Assembly: GCF_004366715.1 (NCBI RefSeq)
Contig: NZ_SOQZ01000004.1
Span: 124,001 to 188,000 of the forward strand
Reading direction: 5' to 3'
Origin: Meridianimaribacter flavus
GTDB taxonomy: Bacteria > Bacteroidota > Bacteroidia > Flavobacteriales > Flavobacteriaceae
Length of the DNA: 64,000 nt
Shown in pieces: positions 1 through 8,488 of this stretch. A model generated the notes under the pieces. The model worked only from the letters and a program-made list of their open reading frames with translations. It did no database searches and was not told the DNA's origin. How positions within the stretch are numbered: the stretch's first letter is position 1; the number at the start of each line of letters is the position of its first letter. A program made the translations under genes and the position numbers.

Positions 1-1384
1 CTTCAATTCTAATTTCGTAAACTGGATCATTTTCTTCAACTAGATAGTCTTCAATATCAAATATAATTTCTCGAGTAGTAGGATCGTAACTTACAACTGT
101 AACTCCTGGAGGTAAAACCAAATCCTCTGGGTAATTGAAAATAATATTTACCGGAAGAATATCTCTTATTTGAAAATTTGTAGCATTATCATTTCCTGTA
201 TTTTGAAAACCGATAACATAATTTAAGGACGCTCCTAAACCAACAGTTTGCCCTCCAATGTTGTTTCCTGAGTTGTCCTCTACAATTTTTGTAAGTACAA
301 TATGTGGCTCAATAATTTCTACTGCAAATGCGAAAAAGTAAGGAAAATAAGTGTCACCACTTGTTTCTAACCTAATTACTGCAGATGTAGCATCATTAGC
401 AATTACTGTATTTCCAGGATTAGGAACAGTCATTACACCTGTGTCAAATCCTAATGTATTGGTACTATTAGGAACTCTGTTATTTACAGGTGTTGCATCT
501 AGTTGCGTTACAGAACTATTAAAAAAGTTACCCACTGGTCTATCTGCAGTAGATAATGGCACACCATTAAGTAACAAACGGTCTCCTAAAATAGGCTTAT
601 CTCCTTCTAAAGTTGCAAAAGCAAAATTTGCTCTTACAGGAGCAGGTGCTGGAATAGTTCTAAATCCACTAACAGGAATATCAAGATTTGGATTACCTCC
701 TGCAACACTAATTGCACTAAAACCGTCAAAACTGGTAATTGATTTACCAGGTAGTGTTGGGTCTTCATACACAACAAAAAGTGACCATCCAGCAGATTCT
801 CCAGTTCCATTATATGGACTATAATCAGACGATTCTCCCTCAGCTGATGACACGTTTGCTACAGTATAAGTTCCCAAATCAACACCAGTTCCAAAACTTG
901 TTACAATACTAGTTACATCAGCAAAACAAGCATAAGAAAAGCTGTCTCCTCCATCAACCGAACTACCATTTGCATCATAAATTACTGTACCAGTAATATC
1001 ATTATAACCTCCAACAGGACCTCTTAACTTAACATTTGTAATTGGTTCGTCACCAGGATTTACTGCTCCCCAATATAAACCAGCATAAATAATTTGGTAA
1101 CAGTTTGGGTTAGGAATTTCTAAATCAGCACTCGAAGAAGAAAACGTTGTTGGATCTCCATCAATATCAATATAAGTCATATTAACATTGTGGTTATACA
1201 CCGAGTTATTATTAAACGCATTATTATTTGGTCCAAGAATATTGTTACCTATAAGCACAATATCACCTTTTAAATCTTCATTGAATCTTGGTGTAAAAGG
1301 CTCGTAGTTTTGGGCATAACATTGTAGGCCTAAAAACAATAATGAAACTAAGGTTGCTAGTTTAGAAAAAGTAGGTTTTTTCAT
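1..1384 (-). CDS. Large secreted T9SS-associated surface protein, N-terminal part (runs off window)
   Basis: The frame is open from the ATG at 1384 to the window edge, giving about 461 residues without a stop, so the C-terminus is missing. The N-terminus is a signal peptide (MKKPTFSKLATLVSLLFLG, ending near CYAQ). Then comes a secreted beta-rich region with ADLEIPNPNCYQIIYAGLYW and, from about residue 355, a DUF11-like repeat start (IVEDNSGNNIGGQTVGLG) of the type found in long flavobacterial surface proteins. Such proteins usually end in a gliding-motility-associated C-terminal sorting domain, which would lie outside the window. It follows the SprF-like fusion gene (stop at 1455) after 70 bases on the same strand, matching the usual pairing of a type B T9SS cargo with a PorP/SprF protein. 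The exact role (adhesin or enzyme carrier) is not visible. Confidence 0.8.
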   Translation of the reverse strand, partial: MKKPTFSKLATLVSLLFLGLQCYAQNYEPFTPRFNEDLKGDIVLIGNNILGPNNNAFNNNSVYNHNVNMTYIDIDGDPTTFSSSSADLEIPNPNCYQIIYAGLYWGAVNPGDEPITNVKLRGPVGGYNDITGTVIYDANGSSVDGGDSFSYACFADVTSIVTSFGTGVDLGTYTVANVSSAEGESSDYSPYNGTGESAGWSLFVVYEDPTLPGKSITSFDGFSAISVAGGNPNLDIPVSGFRTIPAPAPVRANFAFATLEGDKPILGDRLLLNGVPLSTADRPVGNFFNSSVTQLDATPVNNRVPNSTNTLGFDTGVMTVPNPGNTVIANDATSAVIRLETSGDTYFPYFFAFAVEIIEPHIVLTKIVEDNSGNNIGGQTVGLGASLNYVIGFQNTGNDNATNFQIRDILPVNIIFNYPEDLVLPPGVTVVSYDPTTREIIFDIEDYLVEENDPVYEIRIE

Positions 1385-1454
1385 GGTATTCAATTTTTTT
1401 AATTCTGAGTTCAAAAAGGGGCATAATTGAACCTAGAATTGGCCTATTATTTTA

Positions 1455-3944
1455 TTAGTTTTCTATTTTCAAGAGTGATGCTTTTGCTTTATATGGTTTA
1501 CTTTCTTTAGCTTCCAGTGCTGCATTTGCAGCTTGAATGCTTTCAAAACTTTCGTAATAGATGTAATACTTACTTGTCTTAACATCGTAGAAGAAATTAA
1601 TATTCTTCTCACCTGAAGCTACTGCTTTAGCTAAGAAATCATCCCTCTTTTCTACATCAGTATGTACTGCAACTACCAAATAATATCCATTTTCTACATT
1701 TTGAACATTCTTAAGAATTTGGATATTGCCACTTAATTCTTCTCCAAAATCAAACTCTTCTTCAGGAATTGGACTAATACTAAGTGGTGTGTTTTGCTTA
1801 ATGCTATTTAACCTCGCTTTATCTTGAGCATATCTATCTTCTTCATTATCATAAAGTGCGCGTTTAATTCTTCGTTTTCTTTCAAAGTCAGTTGCTAAGT
1901 TTATATCTTCCAACCTACTTTCTAAATCAGATTTAGCTTTAATAGCAGCCGCTTGTTCGGCTTTTAAAGATTTAAGTGCTTTTTGATAGTATAAGTACAC
2001 TTCATCCATTGCTACGGTTTCTATTTGTTGTCTTTGATTGTATAAAGATTCTAATTCGTTGATTTTATCACTAGTCGTTTTAATCGCATTATCTAAATCT
2101 GTTCTTATTGCTTCAAGAGCAGCATTTTCAGCTGTAATACTCTTAAATGGTTTAGGTTCCATATAAATACCTTTTTCACTTAAATCGTTTTCCTCTTTTA
2201 AGTCTTTAAGGTCTTGGTCTTTTACATCAATAGCATCTAAAAACTTCTTTAATAAAGCTTCTTGCTCTTTCTTAGACGCTTCGGTAGACTCAGATATTTC
2301 GTTCATAGACTTACCAAGATTATCAGTTGCTTCTGGCGGTGTATCTTTCTCTTCATCAACCACTTCATCCTCTTGACTTTCTTCTAATTCCTGCTGAGCT
2401 TTTGCCTCAGCCTCTGCTTTAGCCTTAGCTTCTGCTTCTTGTCGTGCTTGTTCTTCTGCTGCTGCTTTGGCTCTTGCCTCCTCTTCAGCCTTTTGTTGTG
2501 CTTCGACTTGGGCTTTTGCATCAGCTTCAGCTTTAGCCTTAGCTTCCGCCTCTTGTCGTGCTTGCTCTTCTTCTGCTGCTTTGGCTCTAGCTTCCTCTTC
2601 AGCTTTTTGTTGTGCTTCGGCTTGGGCTTTTGCCTCTGTTGCTGCTTTAGCCTTAGCTTCCGCCTCTTGTCGTGCTTGTTCTTCTGCTGCTGCTTTGGCT
2701 CTTGCTTCCTCTTCAGCTTTTTGTTGTGCTTCGGCTTGAGCTTTTGCCTCAGCCTCTGCTTTGGCCTTAGCTTCAGCTTCTTGTCGTGCTTGCTCTTCTG
2801 CTGCTGCTTTGGCTCTAGCTTCCTCTTCAGCCTTTTGTTGTGCTTCGGCTTGAGCTTTTGCATCAGCTGCTGCTTTAGCCTTAGCTTCCGCCTCTTGTCG
2901 TGCTTGTTCCTCTGCTTCGGCTTTCAATTTACGTTCGGTTGCTTCTGCTTTAGATAGTTTAACAGCAGGCTTTATTTTTCTTGTTGGAGAAATTAAAGCA
3001 CTTACTTCATCTTCGCTACTATAATCAAAGTTTGTGTTGTTCTTAAATTTGTAGGCTAGTGTAATTTCATGTGATGGACCAAAATCTGTTAAATCACCAA
3101 GCGCTTTTTCAAAGTTGTATTCAATTGAAATTTGATTCGTGATATTAAGTCCTAAACCTGCTGAACCACCATACAGAGTGTTATAACCAACTTGTGCCCA
3201 AATACCTTTAGGCACCATTACCATAGCTATACCAGAAATAACTGTTTTATCTTTTTTAAATTCTGAACGTAATAAACCTGTAAACTTACTTTCATCAAAA
3301 AAACCACGACTATCCATATAACCTGTATACATCATATGTGCTTGAATAGCTTGTTCGGGATTATCTTCTATAAGTTGAGAACTATTGAGATTATATAAGA
3401 CTAAGTTGTTTATTGATATCCCAAAGTCTAAAAATGCTGTTCCATAGTTTATTCCAGGATTAACGGTAAGCATAAAGTTTGAAGGAATATTGTCTAACGA
3501 AGGGTCTGGAAAATTAGTAACTACATTTCCATCGTTAACTCCACTTTTATAAGCTCCAACGTTAAGACCAAATGTTAGGTTATTATCCGTATTGAGCCTA
3601 ACGTTATAGGCAAAGTTAGCAAGTCCACCAAAAGTAGTTAGTACTCCGTAGTTTTGTTGAAATACACCTACGCCAATACCAATATTTTCTTTAAACCTTC
3701 CTGAAAAACTCACCAAGTAGGTTTGTGGCGCGTCTTCAAACTGAACCCATTCTCTTTTATTAGTTAAACTTATGTATTTATTTTGTTCTCTAACAAAGCT
3801 AAATGTTGGATTAATAACATATCTGTTGAACTTTAAAGAGTTTCGTACTGGTAGCGCAAGAGCAACTACTCCATCATCTTCTTGAGAGTAGGACATCTGT
3901 GTAGAACAGATAAATAACGCTATTACTAGTACAAAAAGTTTCAT
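1455..3944 (-). CDS. PorP/SprF-like membrane protein fused to an Ala/Glu/Lys/Gln repeat coiled coil and a SPOR-like end
   Basis: The 829-residue protein has a signal peptide ([20 protein letters not shown]). Residues of about 35-310 look like a PorP/SprF beta-barrel: [12 protein letters not shown], then alternating glycine-rich strands ending in [11 protein letters not shown]. PorP/SprF proteins normally stop near 300 residues and assist T9SS export or anchoring of type B cargo. Here about 190 residues of charged coiled coil follow, in five 38-residue repeats containing [15 protein letters not shown] second helical region comes next, then a C-terminal segment of about 75 residues ([19 protein letters not shown], ending [11 protein letters not shown]) that resembles a SPOR peptidoglycan-binding domain. 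The upstream gene's TGA stop lies one base before this ATG, so translation is probably coupled. I infer an outer-membrane SprF tied to the cell wall by its coiled coil. The SPOR call is by resemblance only. Confidence 0.75.
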   Translation of the reverse strand: MKLFVLVIALFICSTQMSYSQEDDGVVALALPVRNSLKFNRYVINPTFSFVREQNKYISLTNKREWVQFEDAPQTYLVSFSGRFKENIGIGVGVFQQNYGVLTTFGGLANFAYNVRLNTDNNLTFGLNVGAYKSGVNDGNVVTNFPDPSLDNIPSNFMLTVNPGINYGTAFLDFGISINNLVLYNLNSSQLIEDNPEQAIQAHMMYTGYMDSRGFFDESKFTGLLRSEFKKDKTVISGIAMVMVPKGIWAQVGYNTLYGGSAGLGLNITNQISIEYNFEKALGDLTDFGPSHEITLAYKFKNNTNFDYSSEDEVSALISPTRKIKPAVKLSKAEATERKLKAEAEEQARQEAEAKAKAAADAKAQAEAQQKAEEEARAKAAAEEQARQEAEAKAKAEAEAKAQAEAQQKAEEEARAKAAAEEQARQEAEAKAKAATEAKAQAEAQQKAEEEARAKAAEEEQARQEAEAKAKAEADAKAQVEAQQKAEEEARAKAAAEEQARQEAEAKAKAEAEAKAQQELEESQEDEVVDEEKDTPPEATDNLGKSMNEISESTEASKKEQEALLKKFLDAIDVKDQDLKDLKEENDLSEKGIYMEPKPFKSITAENAALEAIRTDLDNAIKTTSDKINELESLYNQRQQIETVAMDEVYLYYQKALKSLKAEQAAAIKAKSDLESRLEDINLATDFERKRRIKRALYDNEEDRYAQDKARLNSIKQNTPLSISPIPEEEFDFGEELSGNIQILKNVQNVENGYYLVVAVHTDVEKRDDFLAKAVASGEKNINFFYDVKTSKYYIYYESFESIQAANAALEAKESKPYKAKASLLKIEN
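2400..2935 (-). repeat. Five tandem 114-bp coding repeats
   Basis: The hexamer gtcgtg (plus strand) recurs at 2441, 2555, 2669, 2783 and 2897, exactly 114 bases apart each time, so the array keeps codon phase (38 residues). Copies differ by scattered substitutions. The outer edges of the array are approximate. It codes for the Ala/Glu/Lys/Gln coiled coil of the SprF-like fusion and explains the long ORFs seen in other frames here. Confidence 0.95.
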
Positions 3945-3945
3945 T

Positions 3946-5409
3946 TCATTTTACTACTGTTATTGAACCTTTTTTGGGTTTTTGATTAGGGATTGTGATG
4001 ATATAATAGTAAACTGGATTTATGTTTTTAAAATCCAATTGATTTTCAGGCCAATTGTTTTGGTAATCATTAGTTTGTAACACTACTTTTCCTTGGTTTG
4101 TCATAATAATAACTTCGGTATTTGTACCACTAACATATTGTGGTGGTATTACCCAAGTATCATTAACACCATCTCCATTGGGACTAATAAGATTAGGTAT
4201 GTTTGCTACATCAGGAAATTGCTCTATTGGTGCAGAAATTGAAAACAGAAATTCGCTAGACACAATACAACCTGAAGTTTGAGAAATAACAACTCTATAA
4301 TCTCCATAAGCTGTTGCTTGATAGGAGTCTTCGGTTGCTCCTGCTATTAAATTGTTGTTGAAATACCATTGAAATTCTGGATCAATAGCTGTTGTTGTTA
4401 AACTCACCCATAAGGTTTCGCCTTCTTCCATAGTATTTTCTTCAGGAACATCAATAGTGCTTGTAAAGCTTTCACTCACTAAATCTATGGAACCTGAAGC
4501 TTCACAACTTCCTAAATCTACTTGAACAGAAAACACTCCAGATTCGTTTGTTTGATACATTTGCTCTGTAGCATCTGGAATTATATTTCCATCCTTATAC
4601 CATTGGTAACTATTTCCGCCAATAGTGCTTAATGTTGTCATTCCTTGATCTGGACAAAACGGATTTCCTAAACTAGAAACTATTGATGCATTAGCTTCTC
4701 CTGAAGTTGCCTCACTAATAGTAACTCTATTTGAAAATGAATTAGAGGTACAAGTACCATAATTAGTTTCAACAAAATAAGTTCCTTCTTCAGTAACCTC
4801 TAGAGTGTTTCCTTGAGCTACAAATACTGAAGTTGTTGGACCAGTTTCTTTATACCAATTAAATGTAAGTGATGGATAGTTTAAAGGAGAATCATTTGAA
4901 CCTGTTCCTGGATTATCAATAGTCAACAAATAACTACCTCCAGTACAATACGCTCCTGTAGACACTAAATTATTAATAGTAAACGGACTATCCTGTGCTT
5001 TATAATAAGCCGCAAAAGTTGCTGAGCCAGAGCTAGTAGCTACAGGAGCAGTACTTTTAATTCTTATTCTGTAACCTTCACCTGAAGTTGTTTCAGGTAA
5101 AGAAAAGCTTAATGTAGCTGGTGAAGTTGTAACTTCTCCTGCATTTGATGTAAATACAATTGTTGGATCTGAAAAGCTTCCATCAGCGTCAGACATTTCA
5201 ATGATAAATTGGTTTGAAGCGCTCAAAGCAGATTCTGGTGAAAATACAAATGTTGTGTTATACGTATTGAACGACTCACTTGCGCATGCTTGACTGAATC
5301 CTAAATTTGGCGTACCAATAACTATTTGAGCGTTTGATTTTTCTGTTGAAAGAAAAGCCAACAAACAAATTCCGAAAAATAGGGCTTTAAGGATGGTAGT
5401 TTTTTGCAT
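3946..5409 (-). CDS. Secreted Ig/PKD-like protein with gliding-motility-associated (CHU_C, T9SS type B) sorting domain
   Basis: The 487-residue protein starts with a signal peptide ending near NAQ (residue 28). Repeated Ig/PKD-like segments show the W-Y/W-F pattern ([27 protein letters not shown]). The last 80 residues carry the CHU_C hallmark [17 protein letters not shown] and end in KGSITVVK. That domain directs type B cargo through the type IX secretion system, usually with a PorP/SprF partner encoded next door, as here: the SprF-like gene begins one base after this stop. It is probably displayed on the cell surface. The ligand and any enzyme activity are unknown. Confidence 0.85.
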   Translation of the reverse strand: MQKTTILKALFFGICLLAFLSTEKSNAQIVIGTPNLGFSQACASESFNTYNTTFVFSPESALSASNQFIIEMSDADGSFSDPTIVFTSNAGEVTTSPATLSFSLPETTSGEGYRIRIKSTAPVATSSGSATFAAYYKAQDSPFTINNLVSTGAYCTGGSYLLTIDNPGTGSNDSPLNYPSLTFNWYKETGPTTSVFVAQGNTLEVTEEGTYFVETNYGTCTSNSFSNRVTISEATSGEANASIVSSLGNPFCPDQGMTTLSTIGGNSYQWYKDGNIIPDATEQMYQTNESGVFSVQVDLGSCEASGSIDLVSESFTSTIDVPEENTMEEGETLWVSLTTTAIDPEFQWYFNNNLIAGATEDSYQATAYGDYRVVISQTSGCIVSSEFLFSISAPIEQFPDVANIPNLISPNGDGVNDTWVIPPQYVSGTNTEVIIMTNQGKVVLQTNDYQNNWPENQLDFKNINPVYYYIITIPNQKPKKGSITVVK

Positions 5410-5540
5410 TCAGTTCTGTTTTTTAATTCCCTTTTTTATTCTCAATGTTAACTCTTAAAAGAGCTTCTTAATTGATTAATCAAAAAGAACACGCAATTCA
5501 TTATGAATAGAGTGTTTAAAAAATTACATGAATCTATCTA

Positions 5541-6845
5541 TTAGTCTTCGTAGGCGTTAGAAGCAATAATTTTGTTAATTCGTAATCTGTAATCAGGACG
5601 TCTCGTGCTTGTTGCATCAATAAATGTTTCAGAGTCGTCTCCTTTAGAATACACATTAAAAAATACACTGTTTCCGTACCAATTCTCTAAGTCTTCGTTA
5701 TTGGAGTTATTTTTAGTAAAAATGTTTCCGTTGCAGTTGTTGAAATACATTTCACTAAATCTTATCTTTTTGAGATTTTCACTATTTACTTTGATATTGT
5801 CATCTAAAATAACCGCTGGGTTAAATCCAGAAATTACACTTTTGTTCATTCTCAATGACGCATCTTGATCAATATAAAGTGCTTCTTTTACCAAACCAAC
5901 TTTTATATCAGCTTCTAAATTATCACTAATGTTTACTAATGTTAAGTTTTCAGCATTAACAAAAGTTCCAGGTTTAGTAAAATCTACTTCATCTTTTTTA
6001 TCATAAGATGCAATGTGCATACATATTGAACCATCAGCTCCTGAAATATAAGGAGATCTAATTGCTAGAGAATTTGAAATATTACATAATGTTCCATAAT
6101 TAAACTCATAGTCATTACTACTTGTTCTATATGAAATCATCTTATTTAAGTTTACTTCTCCTCCAAGAATATTGAAAGAGTTTCCTTCGCAATAGCTTAC
6201 CATAACATTTTCAATAATGGTTTGGTTTCCAACTCCTGCTAAAGTAAGTGCGTTAAAATAACCAAAGTCTTTAGTTCTTTTACCAGCAAATTCAATTCTT
6301 ACATATTTTAAAATACCTGAATTGCTTTCAGTATTGTCACCACCATAACTAATATTTTCATAAGATGAAGGTCTTAATCCGTATTCAACTGAAGAACCAT
6401 TTCCATATTTATTAATTGGTGCATCTCCCAATACAAAAACACCTCCCCAATCTCCTTGTTTTTTTACGCTTCTGTTTGAAGTGAAAACAATTGGATCGGT
6501 TTGAGTCCCTTCAGCAATAATTTTACTGCCTTTACTAATGGTAAGTGACCCATTAGTATCAAAATCTCCAAGTATTACTGTACCTGGTTCAATTGTAAGT
6601 GTAGTACTATCAGTAACAAAAACACTTCCTAATAAAAGGTAAACATCTCTTTTATTAAGCTTTGTATCTTTTGTGATGTTTCCGGTTAAAATTTGTGTTG
6701 GCTCACCATAATCAGTATGATTTGGTTTAAACTCTGTCCAATTATTCAACCAGTTATTTGCTCCTATTATTCCCTTTTCCTGTTGGGCAAAAATGTTGCC
6801 AACAACAAAAAGTAATACACATAAAATTTGAGTAGAGTTTTTCAT
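5541..6845 (-). CDS. Secreted beta-helix-like protein of unknown role
   Basis: The 434-residue protein has a signal peptide (MKNSTQILCVLLFVVGNIFA). It contains the series TLTIEPGTVILGD, SLTISKGSKIIAEG, TDPIVFTSNR, GDWGGVFVLGDAPIN and ILKYVRIEFAG, a pattern I know from secreted Bacteroidota proteins with a parallel beta-helix fold. The many short hydrophobic/asparagine rungs after residue 200 (AEN, NIS, NLE) fit that fold. No T9SS sorting tail or lipobox is evident, and the protein ends KIIASNAYED. It lies upstream of the CHU_C gene on the same strand with a 131-base gap, so shared transcription is uncertain. Function is not known. Confidence 0.7.
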   Translation of the reverse strand: MKNSTQILCVLLFVVGNIFAQQEKGIIGANNWLNNWTEFKPNHTDYGEPTQILTGNITKDTKLNKRDVYLLLGSVFVTDSTTLTIEPGTVILGDFDTNGSLTISKGSKIIAEGTQTDPIVFTSNRSVKKQGDWGGVFVLGDAPINKYGNGSSVEYGLRPSSYENISYGGDNTESNSGILKYVRIEFAGKRTKDFGYFNALTLAGVGNQTIIENVMVSYCEGNSFNILGGEVNLNKMISYRTSSNDYEFNYGTLCNISNSLAIRSPYISGADGSICMHIASYDKKDEVDFTKPGTFVNAENLTLVNISDNLEADIKVGLVKEALYIDQDASLRMNKSVISGFNPAVILDDNIKVNSENLKKIRFSEMYFNNCNGNIFTKNNSNNEDLENWYGNSVFFNVYSKGDDSETFIDATSTRRPDYRLRINKIIASNAYED

Positions 6846-7076
6846 AGTAGGTAAATTTGTAATTAGGTTTGGGGTTCATTTTTATACTATTAGACCAAAC
6901 ATATTAACTTTTCCTATGAAATACAAATAATATCGGTAAAATACATTTTTTTAATATAAAAGACAGTTTATTCCTACAAAAATTAAGATAATTTGACTAT
7001 TTTTTAATGAAGAAGAAATACTAATTAACAAGAAAACTCCTATTTATCAGAAAAATAAAAGATTACAAATAAAAAA

Positions 7077-7101
7077 ACCTCAACTTATTAGGTTGAGGTT
7101 T
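7077..7101 (-). terminator. Rho-independent terminator
   Basis: AACCTCAAC and GTTGAGGTT form a perfect 9-bp stem around a 7-base loop. Read on the minus strand it is followed by a run of T. It lies 23 bases past the stop of the small secreted gene at 7125-7574. The rest of the gap (6846-7076) is AT-rich with nothing else recognisable. Confidence 0.8.
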
Positions 7102-7124
7102 TGATAAAAACAATACCAAATTGT

Positions 7125-7574
7125 TTAGTTATTAAATTCGTTATAAGTATGTAGCGATTTTAGTGTTTGCTCATAAAAAAGAATAGCTGCAATTAAATTT
7201 GATTTATCTGAATAAGGCAACACCTTTTTTTGAAATTCAATTGTACTATCAAAGTAAATTTTTGAGGCGTTTTTATTATCCTCTAATGCTTTTCTATTAT
7301 CCTTAGTGTCTGGAATTCCTAAAGACGTCATTGTAATACCAGGCTTCGTTGCAAAAGCAATATTAGGGAGAATGTTAACAATGACTTCTATACGTTCGGT
7401 ATACAAATCCAACAACTCTCCTTTTTGCATCTTTTCTAAATCTTCACGATCATGATACTTAGTTATTGAAACTTTACCGCTTATAATATTTTGAGCCTCA
7501 TCCTTTTTTTGAGCAAATCCGTTACTCATAGCTAGGAAAAAAACCATCATAAGTATAGTAAATTTAGTTTTCAT
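7125..7574 (-). CDS. Small secreted protein, unknown
   Basis: The 149-residue protein has a signal peptide (MKTKFTILMMVFFLAMSNGF, cleaved near AQ at 21-22). The mature part is alpha-helical and charged (HDREDLEKMQKGELLDLYTE, then a C-terminal helix AILFYEQTLKSLHTY), with no cysteine and no motif I recognise. It ends at a clear terminator and is separated from the glucan locus by about 150 bases of AT-rich DNA, so it is probably transcribed alone. I assign no function. Confidence 0.75.
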   Translation of the reverse strand: MKTKFTILMMVFFLAMSNGFAQKKDEAQNIISGKVSITKYHDREDLEKMQKGELLDLYTERIEVIVNILPNIAFATKPGITMTSLGIPDTKDNRKALEDNKNASKIYFDSTIEFQKKVLPYSDKSNLIAAILFYEQTLKSLHTYNEFNN

Positions 7575-7723
7575 AGTTTAGATTTAAGGGGTTCAATATC
7601 GCAAATTTATGTAATTAAACGAAAAAAACAAGCGTTTTGTCGATTTTTTAAGAAATTTACGAAAAAAAATTTGTAAAAAATTAACAAATAGGACTTTAGA
7701 AGACATTTTATGATTAAACCATC

Positions 7724-8488
7724 TTATTTATAAACCTTTACATAATCTACAATAAACTCTTGAGGAAAAATTGAATCATCTACTTCTGGACCTCCAAAAT
7801 TACCTCCAATAGCCATGTTTAATATAATATAAAACGGTTTATCAAAAGGCCATGTTTTATCGTTTTTAACTTCTGGATTAAAAGTGTAAACCAAAGTATC
7901 ATCAATAAAAAACTCAATAAAATCTTTAGTCCAATTACATTTATAGATATGAAAGCCTTCTTCTATTTTATCGTTTGTTGTAATTTTAGTGTTTTTAGAT
8001 TGACCATAACTATCAGGAGTATGTAATGTTGTGTGTACTTCATGTGGTACTTTACCAACATATTCCATAATATCAATTTCTCCACATGCTGGCCAACCTT
8101 TGTCACCAATATCAGAGCCTAACATCCAAATTGCAGGCCAAATACCTTGTCCTTGTGGCAACTTTGCTCTAACTTTAACTGTTCCGTATTGAAATTCAAT
8201 CTTTTTTGCTGTAGTAATTCTTCCTGACTCGTAAAGCGTACTATCTTTTGTTGCTTTAATATATAACAAACCATCTTTTACTGAAACATTGTGTTTGGTA
8301 TAAGTCTGTCGTTCATTATTGCCCCAACCACAGAGGTTAGGGCAGCCATCTCCTAATTCATAATTCCAAAATGATTCGTTTAATGAACTTCCTGTAAAGT
8401 CTTCTTCAAAAATTAATTCTTTTTTTGATGCTTTGTCACAAGATGTAAAAGCAATACACAATAATGCTATTAAAAAACTATTTCTCAT
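7724..8488 (-). CDS. GH16 beta-glucanase (laminarinase-type) lipoprotein
   Basis: The 254-residue protein consists almost only of a catalytic GH16 domain after a lipoprotein signal (lipobox FTSC, about residue 17). The active-site motif ACGEIDIMEYVG shows the E-x-D-x-x-E triad of nucleophile, helper aspartate and acid/base. Flanking family blocks are GWGNNERQTYT, IWPAIWMLGSD, and the C-terminal strand VDYVKVYK. GH16 enzymes with this motif cut beta-1,3-(1,4) glucans such as laminarin. Its ATG overlaps the TGA of the GH3 gene (ATGA), and it is the last gene of the locus. It is probably outer-membrane anchored, since several acidic or asparagine residues after the lipidated Cys are lacking but the locus context favours surface use; periplasmic location is possible. 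Confidence 0.92.
   Translation of the reverse strand: MRNSFLIALLCIAFTSCDKASKKELIFEEDFTGSSLNESFWNYELGDGCPNLCGWGNNERQTYTKHNVSVKDGLLYIKATKDSTLYESGRITTAKKIEFQYGTVKVRAKLPQGQGIWPAIWMLGSDIGDKGWPACGEIDIMEYVGKVPHEVHTTLHTPDSYGQSKNTKITTNDKIEEGFHIYKCNWTKDFIEFFIDDTLVYTFNPEVKNDKTWPFDKPFYIILNMAIGGNFGGPEVDDSIFPQEFIVDYVKVYK

Noticed and set aside
351-824. 157-codon plus-strand ORF
   Set aside because: It lies antisense to the open frame of the secreted protein at 1-1384, which has a signal peptide and normal composition.
2400-2935. CRISPR-like regular spacing
   Set aside because: Repeats are contiguous, in coding phase, 114 bases long and without spacers.
2384-2957. Lys-rich minus ORF and Cys/Ser/Phe-rich plus ORFs
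   Set aside because: They arise from the 114-bp coding repeats in other frames; composition is not protein-like.
5472-5483. Palindrome TTGATTAATCAA upstream of the CHU_C gene
   Set aside because: Only 12 bp, made of AT-rich DNA, with no second copy or promoter next to it.
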